This document shows, piece by piece, positions 40,422 through 49,843 of a stretch of DNA of 64,000 nt; positions within the stretch are counted from its first letter, which is position 1; the number at the start of each line of letters is the position of its first letter. Under the pieces are notes generated by a model that was not told where the DNA came from, searched no databases, and saw only the letters and a program-made list of their open reading frames with translations. A program made the translations under genes and the position numbers. Origin of the DNA: Kribbella pittospori (GTDB lineage: Bacteria > Actinomycetota > Actinomycetes > Propionibacteriales > Kribbellaceae); contig NZ_SJKB01000003.1 of NCBI RefSeq assembly GCF_004331465.1, forward strand, positions 310,001 through 374,000. Direction: 5' to 3'.

Positions 40422-41450
40422 GTGACGGGATTTCGGTCGGCGGTTGAGGTCAGTCGTGGGTTCTACGCCGAGGTGATCAAGCCGGTGGTGAACGCTCCGC
40501 ACGCGGCCGGGTTGCTGGGGTGGGGGTCCGACGTACTGGGGTATGACACCGAGCGGTCGATGGACCATGGCTGGGGTCCGCGGTTGCACGTGTTCGTCGA
40601 CGACGTCGAGCCGGTGCGCGAAGCGATCGAGGCCAACCTGCCGGACGAGTACGACGGCCACGCGGTGCGGTTCGGGTGGGACGCGCATGAGCCGACCCAC
40701 CACATCACGGTCACGACGCTGTCCGGCTGGCTGGTCGATCACCTCGGATTCGATGCCGGCAAGGGCATCAGCCTCGAGGATTGGATGGTCACGCCACAGC
40801 AGCAGTTGCTCGGGGTGGTCGCAGGTGCGGTGTACGCCGACGACGGCCGGCTCGAGCCGGTCCGGGCCGCACTGCAGTGGTATCCGGACGAGCTGTGGCG
40901 CTGGCTGCTCACTTGTCAGTGGTCGCGGATCGCGCAGGAGGAGGCGTTCGTCCAGCGTACGCACGAGGTCGGCGATGAGCTGGGCTCCCGCATCGTCGCG
41001 TCCCGGTTGGTCCGGGACCTGATGCGCCTCGCGCTGCTTCAGTCGCGCACCTATGCGCCGTACGCGAAATGGTTCGGTACGGCGTTCGCCCGGCTCGGGC
41101 ACGCGGATGGTCTGGACCGAGTCTTGGCGGAGGTGCTCGCGGCCGGCGACCACGCCGATCGGGAGCGCGCCCTGACCACGGCCTACGGGCTGGTCGCGCG
41201 GCGCCACAACGCGCTCGGCATCACGCCCGAGGTCGATCCGTCGCCACGCCGGTACTTCGACCGCCCGGCGATGGTGCTCGGCGCCGACCGCTTCGTCGAC
41301 GCCTGCCAGGCCACGGTCACCGACCCGCGGGTGCGGGCGCTCGGGATGTTCGGCGCCATCGACCAGTTCGCCGACAACACCGATCTCCTCAGCAACCCGT
41401 CGGCGTACCGGAAGCTGATCGGCGCCTTTCGTCCTCCAGCGGGACCCTGA
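40422..41450 (+). CDS. DUF4037 (nucleotidyltransferase-like) protein
   Basis: 342 residues from a GTG. The N-terminal portion GLLGWGSDVLGYDTERSMDHGWGPRLHVFV has the form of a degenerate nucleotidyltransferase core (GxxSDvLGxD, then a second acidic segment). The helical C-terminal half is typical of DUF4037 (YPDELWRWLLTCQWSRIAQEEAF, ALTTAYGLVARRHNALG). Function is unknown; it may modify a small molecule. GATGAT lies 6 nt before the start, a leaderless-type arrangement. Confidence 0.75.
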   Translation: MTGFRSAVEVSRGFYAEVIKPVVNAPHAAGLLGWGSDVLGYDTERSMDHGWGPRLHVFVDDVEPVREAIEANLPDEYDGHAVRFGWDAHEPTHHITVTTLSGWLVDHLGFDAGKGISLEDWMVTPQQQLLGVVAGAVYADDGRLEPVRAALQWYPDELWRWLLTCQWSRIAQEEAFVQRTHEVGDELGSRIVASRLVRDLMRLALLQSRTYAPYAKWFGTAFARLGHADGLDRVLAEVLAAGDHADRERALTTAYGLVARRHNALGITPEVDPSPRRYFDRPAMVLGADRFVDACQATVTDPRVRALGMFGAIDQFADNTDLLSNPSAYRKLIGAFRPPAGP

Positions 41451-41581
41451 TCCCACCGGCGGCGGAGGTGCGGCTCGGTCAACCTGACCAGCTCGCCGCC
41501 ATCACACTCGCCTACCACCGTCCCACGGCGGCCGGAAATGAGCCGGTCCGGGAGGAGAGTCGGTACTAGGATCCGTGGGCA

Positions 41582-43207
41582 ATGAGTGGTCAGGCGAGGT
41601 CGAAGCTTTCGCGCGTGCTCGAGGATCTCGGGCGGACGTTGCTGGATGTGGTCGCGTCGCCGGGGGAGCTGGACGCGGAGCTGACCGGCGTACTGATCTA
41701 CGACCCGGACGACGAGTTGGTGGTCAGTCCGGGGGAGCTGGTGCTCGGGGTCGGCGTCCGGGATGCGGAGACGACGATCGAGTTGCTGCGGCGACTCGGT
41801 GAGTTCGGCGCGATCGGACTCGTCGTGAAGCATCCGGTCGAGACCTCTGAGGCGGTCGTGAGGGCCGTCCGGGAGAGCTCGGTCGCGCTGCTCGGGCTGA
41901 CCCGGGCCGCGTCGTGGTCGCACGTGGCGGCGCTGCTCCGGACGATGTCACTGGCCTCGGCCGACATGGTCGGCGGCACGGACGACTTCGCGGGCGCTCC
42001 GGCCGGCGACCTCTTCGCCCTCGCGAACGCGGTCGGCGCCCTGCTCGACGCGCCGGTCACGATCGAGGACCGGGCATCGCGGGTGCTGGCGTTCTCCGGG
42101 CATCAGGAGGAGTCCGACCCCGGCCGGGTCGAGACGATCCTGGGCCGCCAGGTGCCCGACCGGTACACCCGGATGCTGCACGAGCGCGGCGCGTTCCGGG
42201 AGCTCTTCCACGGCGACGAGCCGGTGTACGTCGAAGCGTTGACCGACGAGATGCTTCCCCGCGTCGCCATCGCCGTACGCGCCGGCAACGAAGTACTGGG
42301 CTCGATGTGGGCCGTCGCGCGGGAGCCATTGACCGCCGATCGCGCCGCGGCTTTCGCCGACTCGGCGCGGATTGTTGCCCTGCACATGCTTCGCGCCAGA
42401 GCCGGCGCGGACGTCGAGCGGCGGCTCAGCGCGGACCTCGTGGCCACTGTGCTGGAAGGTGGCGCGGGTGCATCCGAGGCCGCACAGCGACTCGGGCTGG
42501 CCGACGGCCGGCTGTGTGTGATGGCTGCGCAAGTCCTCGAGGGCGACGCGGCTGACAACGAGGCCGCGTCCCAGCGGCTGCGCGATGCGCTGGCGCTCCA
42601 CTTCGCCGCAGTACACCCGAGGTCGGCGGCTGCTCTGGTCGGCGGTGTCACATACGTCGTCCTGCCCGCCGGCCACGGTTCGACACGAACGGTGCTGAAC
42701 GGCGATCGTGACATCATCCGGCTCGCCGAGGACTTCCTGGCCCGGATCGGTGCCCGCGCCGACGCCGTGATCGGCGTCGGCCGGACGACCGAATCGCTCG
42801 CCGAGGTCGCACTGTCCCGCCGAGAGGCGGACCGGGCACTGCGGGTCCTGCAGGCCGACCGTCGCGGCCGCCGGATCGCCCGCTTCGACGACGTCCAGGC
42901 CGAGTCGCTCCTGCTCCGGCTCGCCGACCTCGTCACCGAGGACGGCGAGCTGCACCTGGGACCACTGGCCACACTGATCGAGTACGACGAGCGGCACGAG
43001 ATCGGCTTCGTCGACACGCTCGTCGCCTACCTCGATGCCTTCGGCAACGTCGCGGAGGCAGCCGCCGCGGTCCACCTGCACCCCAACTCGTTCCGCTACC
43101 GTCTGCGCCGGCTGTGCGAGATGAGCGGCCTCGACCTGGACGACCCCGACGTACGCCTGGCCACCATGCTGCAACTGCGGCTGCGCCGACTCGCCGGGGA
43201 CGCCTGA
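41582..43207 (+). CDS. PucR/CdaR-type transcriptional regulator
   Basis: 541 residues. The N-terminal region (about 1-130) resembles the PucR N-terminal domain (ELTGVLIYDPDDELVVSPGELVLGVGVRD). A GAF-like middle part and a GGDEF-like CdaR part (IGVGRTTESLAEVALSRREADRAL) follow. The C-terminal HTH_30 is VDTLVAYLDAFGNVAEAAAAVHLHPNSFRYRLRRLCEMSGLDLDDPDVRL. It abuts the racemase operon end to end, pointing at it, and is the natural candidate to activate the D-amino acid/peptide locus in response to a substrate. TAGGAT lies 9 nt before the ATG. Confidence 0.88.
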   Translation: MSGQARSKLSRVLEDLGRTLLDVVASPGELDAELTGVLIYDPDDELVVSPGELVLGVGVRDAETTIELLRRLGEFGAIGLVVKHPVETSEAVVRAVRESSVALLGLTRAASWSHVAALLRTMSLASADMVGGTDDFAGAPAGDLFALANAVGALLDAPVTIEDRASRVLAFSGHQEESDPGRVETILGRQVPDRYTRMLHERGAFRELFHGDEPVYVEALTDEMLPRVAIAVRAGNEVLGSMWAVAREPLTADRAAAFADSARIVALHMLRARAGADVERRLSADLVATVLEGGAGASEAAQRLGLADGRLCVMAAQVLEGDAADNEAASQRLRDALALHFAAVHPRSAAALVGGVTYVVLPAGHGSTRTVLNGDRDIIRLAEDFLARIGARADAVIGVGRTTESLAEVALSRREADRALRVLQADRRGRRIARFDDVQAESLLLRLADLVTEDGELHLGPLATLIEYDERHEIGFVDTLVAYLDAFGNVAEAAAAVHLHPNSFRYRLRRLCEMSGLDLDDPDVRLATMLQLRLRRLAGDA

Positions 43208-44317
43208 TCAGGAGAAGGCCACCCACTCCACCCCGGTCGTGATCTCGTCGAGCCAGTCGCGATCGATGTCGACCCCGAGCCCGGGACCGGTCGGCACCGT
43301 GACATGCCCGCGCTCGAGCACGAACGGCGTGGTGACGTCGCGGGCGTAGTACCGATTGGACGCACTGGTGTCACCAGGCAACGTGAAGCCCGGCAGAGCC
43401 GCCAGTGCCACGTTGGCTGCACGACCGATGCCCGTCTCCAGCATCCCGCCGCACCACACCGCGACGCCGTTCGCGGCGCACACGTCGTGCACACGCCGAG
43501 CCTCGAGATAGCCGCCGACGCGACCGGGTTTGACGTTGATCACCGAGGTGGCTCCCATCGCGATCGCGTCCGCCGCGGACCGTGCTGAGGTGATCGACTC
43601 GTCCAGGCAGATCGGCGTCGACATCATCCGGGCCAGCTCGGCGTGGCCGCGCAGGTCGTCCTCCGGCAGCGGCTGCTCGATCAGCGCGAGGTTGAACGCG
43701 TCGAGCTGCGCCAGGTGCCGGGCATCCCCGACCTCGTACGCCGTGTTGGCGTCGACCTGCAGGATCAGGTCGTCACCGAACCGCTCCCGCACCGCACGCA
43801 CCGGCTCCAGATCCCAACCCGGCTTGATCTTGAGCTTGATCCGTACGTAGCCCTCGGACAGGTAACCGCCGACAGCCTCGAGCAGTACGTCGACCGATGG
43901 CATGATCCCGACCGAGACCCCGGCCGGCACCGACGGCTTGACCGCACCGAGGTAATCGCCGAACGACACCCCCGCAGCCTTCAGTTGCGCGTCGAGCACG
44001 GCCGCCTCCAGCGCCGCCTTTGCCATCGGATGACCGTGGTACGGCGCCAGCACCTCGGCAATGAGCGGAGCCGTGATCGGCCCGGCCGCTGCGACCGCCG
44101 GCAGCAGGAACCGGCGCAGTACGTCGGCCGCACCGTCGACGTACTCGGGGGAGTAGACCGGCTCCGACATCGCCACACACTCGCCCCAGCCCTCGCTGTC
44201 CGCGGTCACCACGCGGAGCAGCAGGATGTCGCGATGGGTCTGCGCACCGAAGGACGTCTCGAACGGAGCGACCAGCGGCAGCCCGATCCGCCGCAGCTCG
44301 ACACCTGTGATCTTCAT
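43208..44317 (-). CDS. N-succinylamino acid racemase / o-succinylbenzoate synthase (MenC-type enolase superfamily)
   Basis: 369 residues. The catalytic Lys pair lies at K161-L-K163 (VRIKLKIKPG) and K263 (INVKPGRVGG); metal ligands are Asp189 (QVDANTAY), Glu214 (LIEQPLP) and Asp239 (CLDESITS). These positions agree with the NSAR/OSBS enzyme of Amycolatopsis as I recall it. GAGGAAG precedes the ATG. Its start overlaps the stop of a GNAT gene by ATGA, and that gene overlaps an M20 gene the same way. This trio is the known N-succinyl route for D- to L-amino acids. No other menaquinone gene is near, so racemase is the more likely role. Confidence 0.85.
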   Translation of the reverse strand: MKITGVELRRIGLPLVAPFETSFGAQTHRDILLLRVVTADSEGWGECVAMSEPVYSPEYVDGAADVLRRFLLPAVAAAGPITAPLIAEVLAPYHGHPMAKAALEAAVLDAQLKAAGVSFGDYLGAVKPSVPAGVSVGIMPSVDVLLEAVGGYLSEGYVRIKLKIKPGWDLEPVRAVRERFGDDLILQVDANTAYEVGDARHLAQLDAFNLALIEQPLPEDDLRGHAELARMMSTPICLDESITSARSAADAIAMGATSVINVKPGRVGGYLEARRVHDVCAANGVAVWCGGMLETGIGRAANVALAALPGFTLPGDTSASNRYYARDVTTPFVLERGHVTVPTGPGLGVDIDRDWLDEITTGVEWVAFS

Positions 44318-45183
44318 CGGTTCTTCCTCTCCCTCGTGAACACGTACCAGCCGTCCTTCGTCACTCCGGCCACCCGGGCTCCGCTCGCCAGCACCTCCTC
44401 GAACGCCGCCCGGACCTCTATCCGCCAGACCTGGGCAAGCGCGGGATCGTCCAACCGCATGCCCTCGATGTCGGCCGGTACGGCGCACCGGATCGTCGGA
44501 CCGTCCGGCATCGCCAACCGGCGCGGTCGCCCGTCGCCATCGGTCTGGAGGATCGCCGCGCTTTCTGCCGCAGGTGTCTCGATGTGATGGCCCGCCGCGG
44601 CCGCGATCACGTCCGGCGCCCGCAACGGCCAGCGCACCAGCAGCCGGTCGCTGCCCTGACCGGCGTTGACGCCGTCGGCCATCTCGCCGTAGAAGTCGAC
44701 CAGGTACGACACGACGTGCGCGCCGAGCTTGGTCAGGTTGAAGTACGCGTTGCGGCGGACGAGTGGGTCGAAGGTCCACGCGATCGACTCGATCCCGCGT
44801 TCCAGCGACCAGGCCCGCTGGTGCAGCTTCAACGCCCAACCGACCTGACGGCCGCGAACCTCGGACACGACCCCGGTGATGTGCGAGTGCAACTCGGCCG
44901 ACGAGCCGGGACGGTTCGCCAGGAAGGCCGCCGTGACACCGACGAGCTCGCCGTCCAGGAACGCGCCGGCGACGTACGCACCGGCGTGCGACAGTGCGCG
45001 CATCAGGTCACCCGACACCGGTGGACTGGCCGGTCCGGTGCGCCAGACCCGCCCGAGGAGGCGCTCCGCATCGCGATGCTCGATCGGCTCGTGCAGCTCG
45101 CGAATCGTCAGGTCCCGGGCCTGGGCGACCGCATCGGCCACCTTCCGGGCCTTGCGCACCTCGGCCTCGAGCACGGCCGTCAT
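44314..45183 (-). CDS. GNAT-type acyltransferase, candidate D-amino acid N-succinyltransferase
   Basis: 289 residues; ATG start overlaps the M20 stop. The acyl-CoA part is ELVGVTAAFLANRPGSSAELHSHITGVVSEVRGRQVGWALKLHQRAWSLERGIESIAWTFDPLVRRNAYFNLTKLGAHV, the pattern of predicted GNAT proteins that lie with NSAR genes. In Geobacillus kaustophilus the equivalent enzyme succinylates D-amino acids with succinyl-CoA. I infer the same here from the NSAR-GNAT-M20 order. Acetyl donors cannot be excluded from sequence. Confidence 0.75.
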   Translation of the reverse strand: MTAVLEAEVRKARKVADAVAQARDLTIRELHEPIEHRDAERLLGRVWRTGPASPPVSGDLMRALSHAGAYVAGAFLDGELVGVTAAFLANRPGSSAELHSHITGVVSEVRGRQVGWALKLHQRAWSLERGIESIAWTFDPLVRRNAYFNLTKLGAHVVSYLVDFYGEMADGVNAGQGSDRLLVRWPLRAPDVIAAAAGHHIETPAAESAAILQTDGDGRPRRLAMPDGPTIRCAVPADIEGMRLDDPALAQVWRIEVRAAFEEVLASGARVAGVTKDGWYVFTRERKNR

Positions 45184-46268
45184 CCGCGCGCTCCGGCGGC
45201 GATACGGTCGATCAGTCCCGTCAGCAACCGGGTCCGTTCGCCGAACGCGGCGACGTCGGCCCACTCGTGGACCGTGTGTGCACCGTGGCCCACAGCACCT
45301 AGTCCGTCGAGCGTCGGGATCCCGAGTCCGGCGGTGAAGTTGCCGTCCGAACCGCCACCCACGTGGGCGCCCTCCAACGGCGGCAGACCGAGCTCACCGG
45401 CAACCTCCTGAGCGACGGCGAACAGATCCGCCGACAGACTCGCTTCCAGCGGTGGGCGATTGATCCCGCCGAGCACCTCGATCGACACACCGTCGACCGG
45501 ACTCGGGAGCGAACGGATCGCCTTGTCCACCCGCTCCTGCTCGTCCTTGCTCGCGGCCCGTACGTCGATCGCCAGGGACGCGTTGTCCGGAACAGTGTTG
45601 ATCGTCACGCCCGACCGGGCCACCGTCGGAGTGACGGTGGTCCCGACCGAGGTATCCGCGAGATCGCTCACCGCGAGGATCGCCTGCGCGAGCGCAAGGC
45701 TCGTGTTGGCGCCCTTCTCCGGCTCCAGCCCGGCATGCGCCGCCCGCCCGGTGAACTGCAACTCGTAGGTGGACACACCCTTACGAGCTGTCTTGAGCTT
45801 GCCGTCGACACTTGCCTCGAGCACCAGTACGGCGCGACTCTCCGCGGCCGCCGCCTCGATCACAGTCCGGCTGGCCGGCGACCCGAGCTCCTCGTCGGCG
45901 GTGATCAGCAGACCGACATCCTCAGACGTGCAGGCGGCCATGGCATGCAGCGCCTGAACCAGCCCCAGCTTCATGTCGAACACGCCGGGCCCGTACACGC
46001 GTCCGTCGATCACTCGGTACGGCGTCTGCTCGAGCGTACCGATCGGGTGGACCGTGTCCAGGTGCCCGAGCAGCAGGACGGCCGGGTCGGCCGGTCCGAA
46101 CCGGAGGACCGGTCGGCCGCCGGCCTCCGACCGGACCGGTGCCTGGCGCAAGCGCGTCGTACCGATGCCGGTCAGGACATCCGCGCAGCGGTGCAGGGCG
46201 TCGAGGTCTGACGACGGCGACTCGCAGCAGATCAGCCGCTCGAGATCTGCCAGCATCAGGTCGTGCAT
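45180..46268 (-). CDS. M20-family metallohydrolase, candidate N-succinyl-L-amino acid desuccinylase
   Basis: 362 residues. The zinc ligands are in LLLGHLDTVHP, VFDMKLGLVQAL, TADEELGS (catalytic Glu) and HVGGGSDGNFTA, with the C-terminal His in VGHGAHTVHEWAD. The layout is that of carboxypeptidase G2/ArgE/DapE proteins, with a dimerisation domain at about 170-280. In the NSAR pathway this enzyme removes the succinyl group from the L-isomer and makes the conversion irreversible. A peptidase role for imported dipeptides is the main alternative. Confidence 0.82.
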   Translation of the reverse strand: MHDLMLADLERLICCESPSSDLDALHRCADVLTGIGTTRLRQAPVRSEAGGRPVLRFGPADPAVLLLGHLDTVHPIGTLEQTPYRVIDGRVYGPGVFDMKLGLVQALHAMAACTSEDVGLLITADEELGSPASRTVIEAAAAESRAVLVLEASVDGKLKTARKGVSTYELQFTGRAAHAGLEPEKGANTSLALAQAILAVSDLADTSVGTTVTPTVARSGVTINTVPDNASLAIDVRAASKDEQERVDKAIRSLPSPVDGVSIEVLGGINRPPLEASLSADLFAVAQEVAGELGLPPLEGAHVGGGSDGNFTAGLGIPTLDGLGAVGHGAHTVHEWADVAAFGERTRLLTGLIDRIAAGARG

Positions 46269-46293
46269 CGGGGTCGTCCTTCCGCGGTGGTCG

Positions 46294-48021
46294 TCATGAG
46301 CCGTCCAGCAGTCCCCACTGCTCGGTGTTGTACGTCGGGAACGCGAGGCTGTTCTCCCGGATGTTGCCGACCTTCGCGCTGTAGGCCAGGAAGGACCGGT
46401 TCTGGTAGAGCGGCAGGATCGCGTAGTCCGCGGACACGATCTTGTCGGCCTCCTGCAGATCCTTCGTCGCGGCGTCGGCGCTGGTCGCGGACAGGGCCGC
46501 GTTCAGCAGCTTGTCCACCTTCGGGTTGCCGTAGTTGTTCAGGTTGAACCGGCAGAAGGTGACCCCTGCGGGACAGCTCAGGTAGTAGGGGATGTTGCTG
46601 GTGGCCGAGAACGGCGACTGCGTCACGGTGCCCACGGTCAGGTCCCAGTTGCCTGCCTGTACGCCGTCGATCGTGTTCGGCACCGGCGTGGATTTGACCT
46701 GGATGCCCAGCGGCGCGACCGCAGCCTGCACGAGTTGCGCCTCGCTGGCGCGGAGCTTGTCACCGGCCTGGACGATGAACCGCAGCGTCGGTACCGGCGT
46801 ACCGTCCGGCGCGACGACCTTCGACCCGACTCCGGTGTAGCCGGCATCGGTGAGCGTCTTCTTGGCCTTCTCCACATCGCCGATGCCGTACTCGTTCGCC
46901 GTGTCCACGTCCGAGTAGCCCGGGTAGCCCTCGATGAAGAGGTGACTGCGCAACGGTTTGGCGGTGGGGTCGAACTGCCCGATCGTCTTGTCGATCACGC
47001 CCTGCACGTTGACGGCCTGGATGATCGCCTTGCGCAGCGCGATGTTCTTCAGCGCCGGTGCGTTCAGATTCAGCCAGACCTGATGGACCGACGCGCCGGG
47101 CGTGACCTGGTACTTCACCCCGGGCAGGTCGTCGACCTGCTGGACGATGTCGACCTGTGGGTTCGGGTAGATCACGTCGACTTCACCGTTCGCCAGTGAC
47201 GTCGGCTGCTGGGAGACGTCGGTGATCAACCGGAACACCAGCTTGTCGAGGTTCGGCGCCTTGCCGTACCACTTGTCGTTGCGGACCATCACCACCGAGC
47301 CGTCGGAGGTGTACTCCTGGATCTTGAACGGCCCGGCCGAGAACTTCGGCACGTTCTTCGCGAACCCCTCGTTGAAGCTCTTCTCCAGCCCGGCCGGCGT
47401 CGTCACCGACCCGTACGTCGCGGCCACGTGGGCCGGCAGGATCGGGGAGAACAGCGCCTTCCAGTCGACGTACGACTGGTCGAACACGACCGTCACCGTC
47501 TTGCCGCCGTTCGACCCGGTGACCGACTTGATCCGGTCGTACCCGGCCGTGTTGGAGGCCTGGCACTTCGGGCACTGGCGCGGATCGAGCACCCGCCAGG
47601 TGTAGGTGAAGTCGTCGGCCGAGATCGGCGTACCGTCGGACCAGACCGCCTTCGGGTTGATCGTGTAGCGGATCGTCTGCGGTGAATCGGCGACCTTCTC
47701 GACCTTCGTGGCGACCGGTTCGTTCGGGGCCAGCGAGCCGTCCGGCTGGATCAGGAACACACCGGGCAACAGCACGCTGGAGATGTCCAGCACCGAGTAC
47801 GTCGCGCCGCCGGAGTTCAGCACGTTCCAGTTCGAGATCGGGTAGGTGATCGTGTAGGTCACGGTGCCGCCGGATCGCACGGTGGCGGTGTTCGCGGTGT
47901 TGAGCGGATCGGACACCCGGCCGTCGCCGGCGTTCGTCGTACCGCCACCACCGCTGCACGCGGCCAGCAGCAGTACGGCGGCACCAGCGGCGGCCGCGGC
48001 TGCGGTTCGGAAGGCCATCAT
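46294..48021 (-). CDS. Peptide ABC transporter substrate-binding lipoprotein (DppA/OppA type)
   Basis: 575 residues. A signal peptide ends at LLLAACSGGG (lipobox). The body is an SBP family 5 protein: ISNWNVLNSGGATYSVLD, YTINPKAVWSDGTPISADDFTYTWRVL, GPFKIQEYTSDGSVVMVRNDKWYG and NIALRKAIIQAVNVQGV. It delivers peptides to the DppBCDF-type complex whose genes are in the divergent operon at 52771-56705. It is inside the racemase operon, 22 nt after the tandem serine hydrolase gene. A second ATG (48016-48018) is an alternative start. Confidence 0.88.
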   Translation of the reverse strand: MMAFRTAAAAAAGAAVLLLAACSGGGGTTNAGDGRVSDPLNTANTATVRSGGTVTYTITYPISNWNVLNSGGATYSVLDISSVLLPGVFLIQPDGSLAPNEPVATKVEKVADSPQTIRYTINPKAVWSDGTPISADDFTYTWRVLDPRQCPKCQASNTAGYDRIKSVTGSNGGKTVTVVFDQSYVDWKALFSPILPAHVAATYGSVTTPAGLEKSFNEGFAKNVPKFSAGPFKIQEYTSDGSVVMVRNDKWYGKAPNLDKLVFRLITDVSQQPTSLANGEVDVIYPNPQVDIVQQVDDLPGVKYQVTPGASVHQVWLNLNAPALKNIALRKAIIQAVNVQGVIDKTIGQFDPTAKPLRSHLFIEGYPGYSDVDTANEYGIGDVEKAKKTLTDAGYTGVGSKVVAPDGTPVPTLRFIVQAGDKLRASEAQLVQAAVAPLGIQVKSTPVPNTIDGVQAGNWDLTVGTVTQSPFSATSNIPYYLSCPAGVTFCRFNLNNYGNPKVDKLLNAALSATSADAATKDLQEADKIVSADYAILPLYQNRSFLAYSAKVGNIRENSLAFPTYNTEQWGLLDGS

Positions 48022-48043
48022 GGCTCCAGGGGATTGAGAAGGA

Positions 48044-49825
48044 TCAGGAACGCAGCTGGGCCACGGCCTGCGCGGCCGCCCAGCCGATCAGCCCGTCGAA
48101 CTGCGGGGCATTGGGAGCCGGATCGGCGGCCCGGGTGAACACGCCCACGGCGTACCGGCCGCCGTCGGGGAACTCGACCACGCCGACCTCGTTGCGGACC
48201 AGCGGCAGCGTGCCGGTCTTGCCGCTGACCGTGATGTCGTCACCGGGGAATCCACTGCTCAGCCGATGCGGCCAGACCTGCTTGCCCATCCAGCCGCGCA
48301 CCAGCGCACAGGCCTCCGGGTCGGCGGCCTCGTCCCGCCAGATGCCGGCCAGCAGACTGGTGATCTCGTCCGGCGCCGTCCGGTCGGTCGCGGCCGGATC
48401 GAGCGCCCGCAGTGCACGCAACTGCTCCACCGGTACGTCGGCCAGCTCGCGTTCGTCGTCGGTGTAGCTGATCGCGAGGTCGGCCTCGATCGACGCCAGG
48501 ATCTCCGCACAGTTCTGCGGTACGGCGGTCCCCGGCAGCCCGAGCTCGGCCAGCAGTGCGGCGACCCGATCCTTGCCGACCCGATCGATGACGAGATCAG
48601 TGGCCACGTTGTCGCTGATCACCATCATCAGCAGGGCGAGGTCGTTGTAGGAGATGAGCGTCGGATCGCGGTGCATGGCCAGCCCGTACGGCGAAGCGAC
48701 GAGGCCCTCGGCCGGCACCGTGATCCGCTCGGCCAGATCCATCTCGCCGGCCACGGCCTGACGCGCGAGTTCGAGCGCCACCGGGACCTTCAGTACCGAG
48801 GCGGTGACCACCGGCGTCTCCGCGTCGACGCCAACCGTCCGGCCGGTGGCGAGGTCTCGGGCGTGCAACCAGATCTCGGCGCCGAGCTCCCCGGCGTACG
48901 CGCGGATCTCGTCCGGGGTCGATGCGGTCGCGGTGACCGGCGTACGGAGCTTGGTCGGGACCGACCTGAGAGTGTCGACGAGGATCCGCGCGACGGATCC
49001 CACTGCCGCGTCGACTGCGGGGAGACGGTAGTCCGGGTCCTCGGTCCGTACGAACGACGCGACGGCGTACCGGCGGCCGTCAGGAGTTCGGACGACGCCG
49101 GCCTCGTTCCGCCAGAACCGGAGCGTGCCGGTCTTCGCGCTGACGATCGTGCCCGTCTCGGTGAACGCGTTGCGGAGTCGATGCGGCCAGGCTTGCCCCG
49201 CGAGAATGCGACGCATCTCCGCGCACTGCCCGGGAGGCGCTGCCTCGTCGTTCCAGATCGCGGCGAGCAGTCTGGTGATGTCGCGCGGCGTCGAGGCCTG
49301 CAAGGTGCGGGCCGGATCGATCGCCCGGGCGGCTCGCCAGGCCTCCAGCTCGAGGTCGTCGGTGTCCGGGATGTCGGCGTAGATGGTTTGGTAGATGTCG
49401 TCGCAGGTGCCGTCGACCCGGGTCGCGGTCAGTCCGAGCTCGCGCGCGGTCGCGTTGATCGACTCGGTGCCGAGCAGGTTGACGAGGATGTCGGTGGCCG
49501 CGTTGTCGCTGACGCTCATCATCCAGTACGCCAGATCGCGCAGCGACAGCTCGATCGGGTCGGCCATCACCGACAGCCCGGTCGGTCCCGCCGAGCGACC
49601 GTCGACCGGTACGTCCATCCGTGTCGCGGGGTCGAGCCGGCCGTCGCCGAACCGGCGGAACAACTCCACCAGCACGGGGATCTTGAACACGCTCGCCAGG
49701 ACCACCGGCGTGTCCTCGCCGTACCCGGTCTCCTTGCCGGTGGTGAGGTCGACCGCGTGCACCCAGGCCTGCGCATGCACGGGCCCGAGCACCTGCTCCA
49801 GCTGTTCCTTCATGCCTTCTCCCAT
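48044..49825 (-). CDS. Tandem-duplicated class A beta-lactamase-like serine hydrolase (two SxxK domains fused)
   Basis: 593 residues with two complete penicillin-recognising domains. Domain 1 has S45-V-F-K48, S106-D-N108 and K231-T-G. Domain 2 has S343-V-L-K346, S404-D-N406 and K536-T-G. Both follow the class A order and length, but I do not see the ExxLN omega-loop motif, so penicillin hydrolysis is doubtful; D-stereospecific peptidase or carboxypeptidase activity is more likely. There is no signal peptide. The start is duplicated: a 12-bp unit containing ribosome site and ATG occurs twice (49811-49834), so 49825 or 49813 may be used. Confidence 0.82.
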   Translation of the reverse strand: MGEGMKEQLEQVLGPVHAQAWVHAVDLTTGKETGYGEDTPVVLASVFKIPVLVELFRRFGDGRLDPATRMDVPVDGRSAGPTGLSVMADPIELSLRDLAYWMMSVSDNAATDILVNLLGTESINATARELGLTATRVDGTCDDIYQTIYADIPDTDDLELEAWRAARAIDPARTLQASTPRDITRLLAAIWNDEAAPPGQCAEMRRILAGQAWPHRLRNAFTETGTIVSAKTGTLRFWRNEAGVVRTPDGRRYAVASFVRTEDPDYRLPAVDAAVGSVARILVDTLRSVPTKLRTPVTATASTPDEIRAYAGELGAEIWLHARDLATGRTVGVDAETPVVTASVLKVPVALELARQAVAGEMDLAERITVPAEGLVASPYGLAMHRDPTLISYNDLALLMMVISDNVATDLVIDRVGKDRVAALLAELGLPGTAVPQNCAEILASIEADLAISYTDDERELADVPVEQLRALRALDPAATDRTAPDEITSLLAGIWRDEAADPEACALVRGWMGKQVWPHRLSSGFPGDDITVSGKTGTLPLVRNEVGVVEFPDGGRYAVGVFTRAADPAPNAPQFDGLIGWAAAQAVAQLRS

Positions 49826-49843
49826 GCCTTCTCCATCGCGGGG

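Noticed and set aside
42648..42680. TGTCACA inside the PucR gene
   Set aside because: Coding position and no matching -10 element at 16-nt spacing.
43208..44317. Menaquinone biosynthesis role for the MenC-type gene
   Set aside because: No other men genes nearby, while overlapping GNAT and M20 genes match the N-succinylamino acid racemase pathway.
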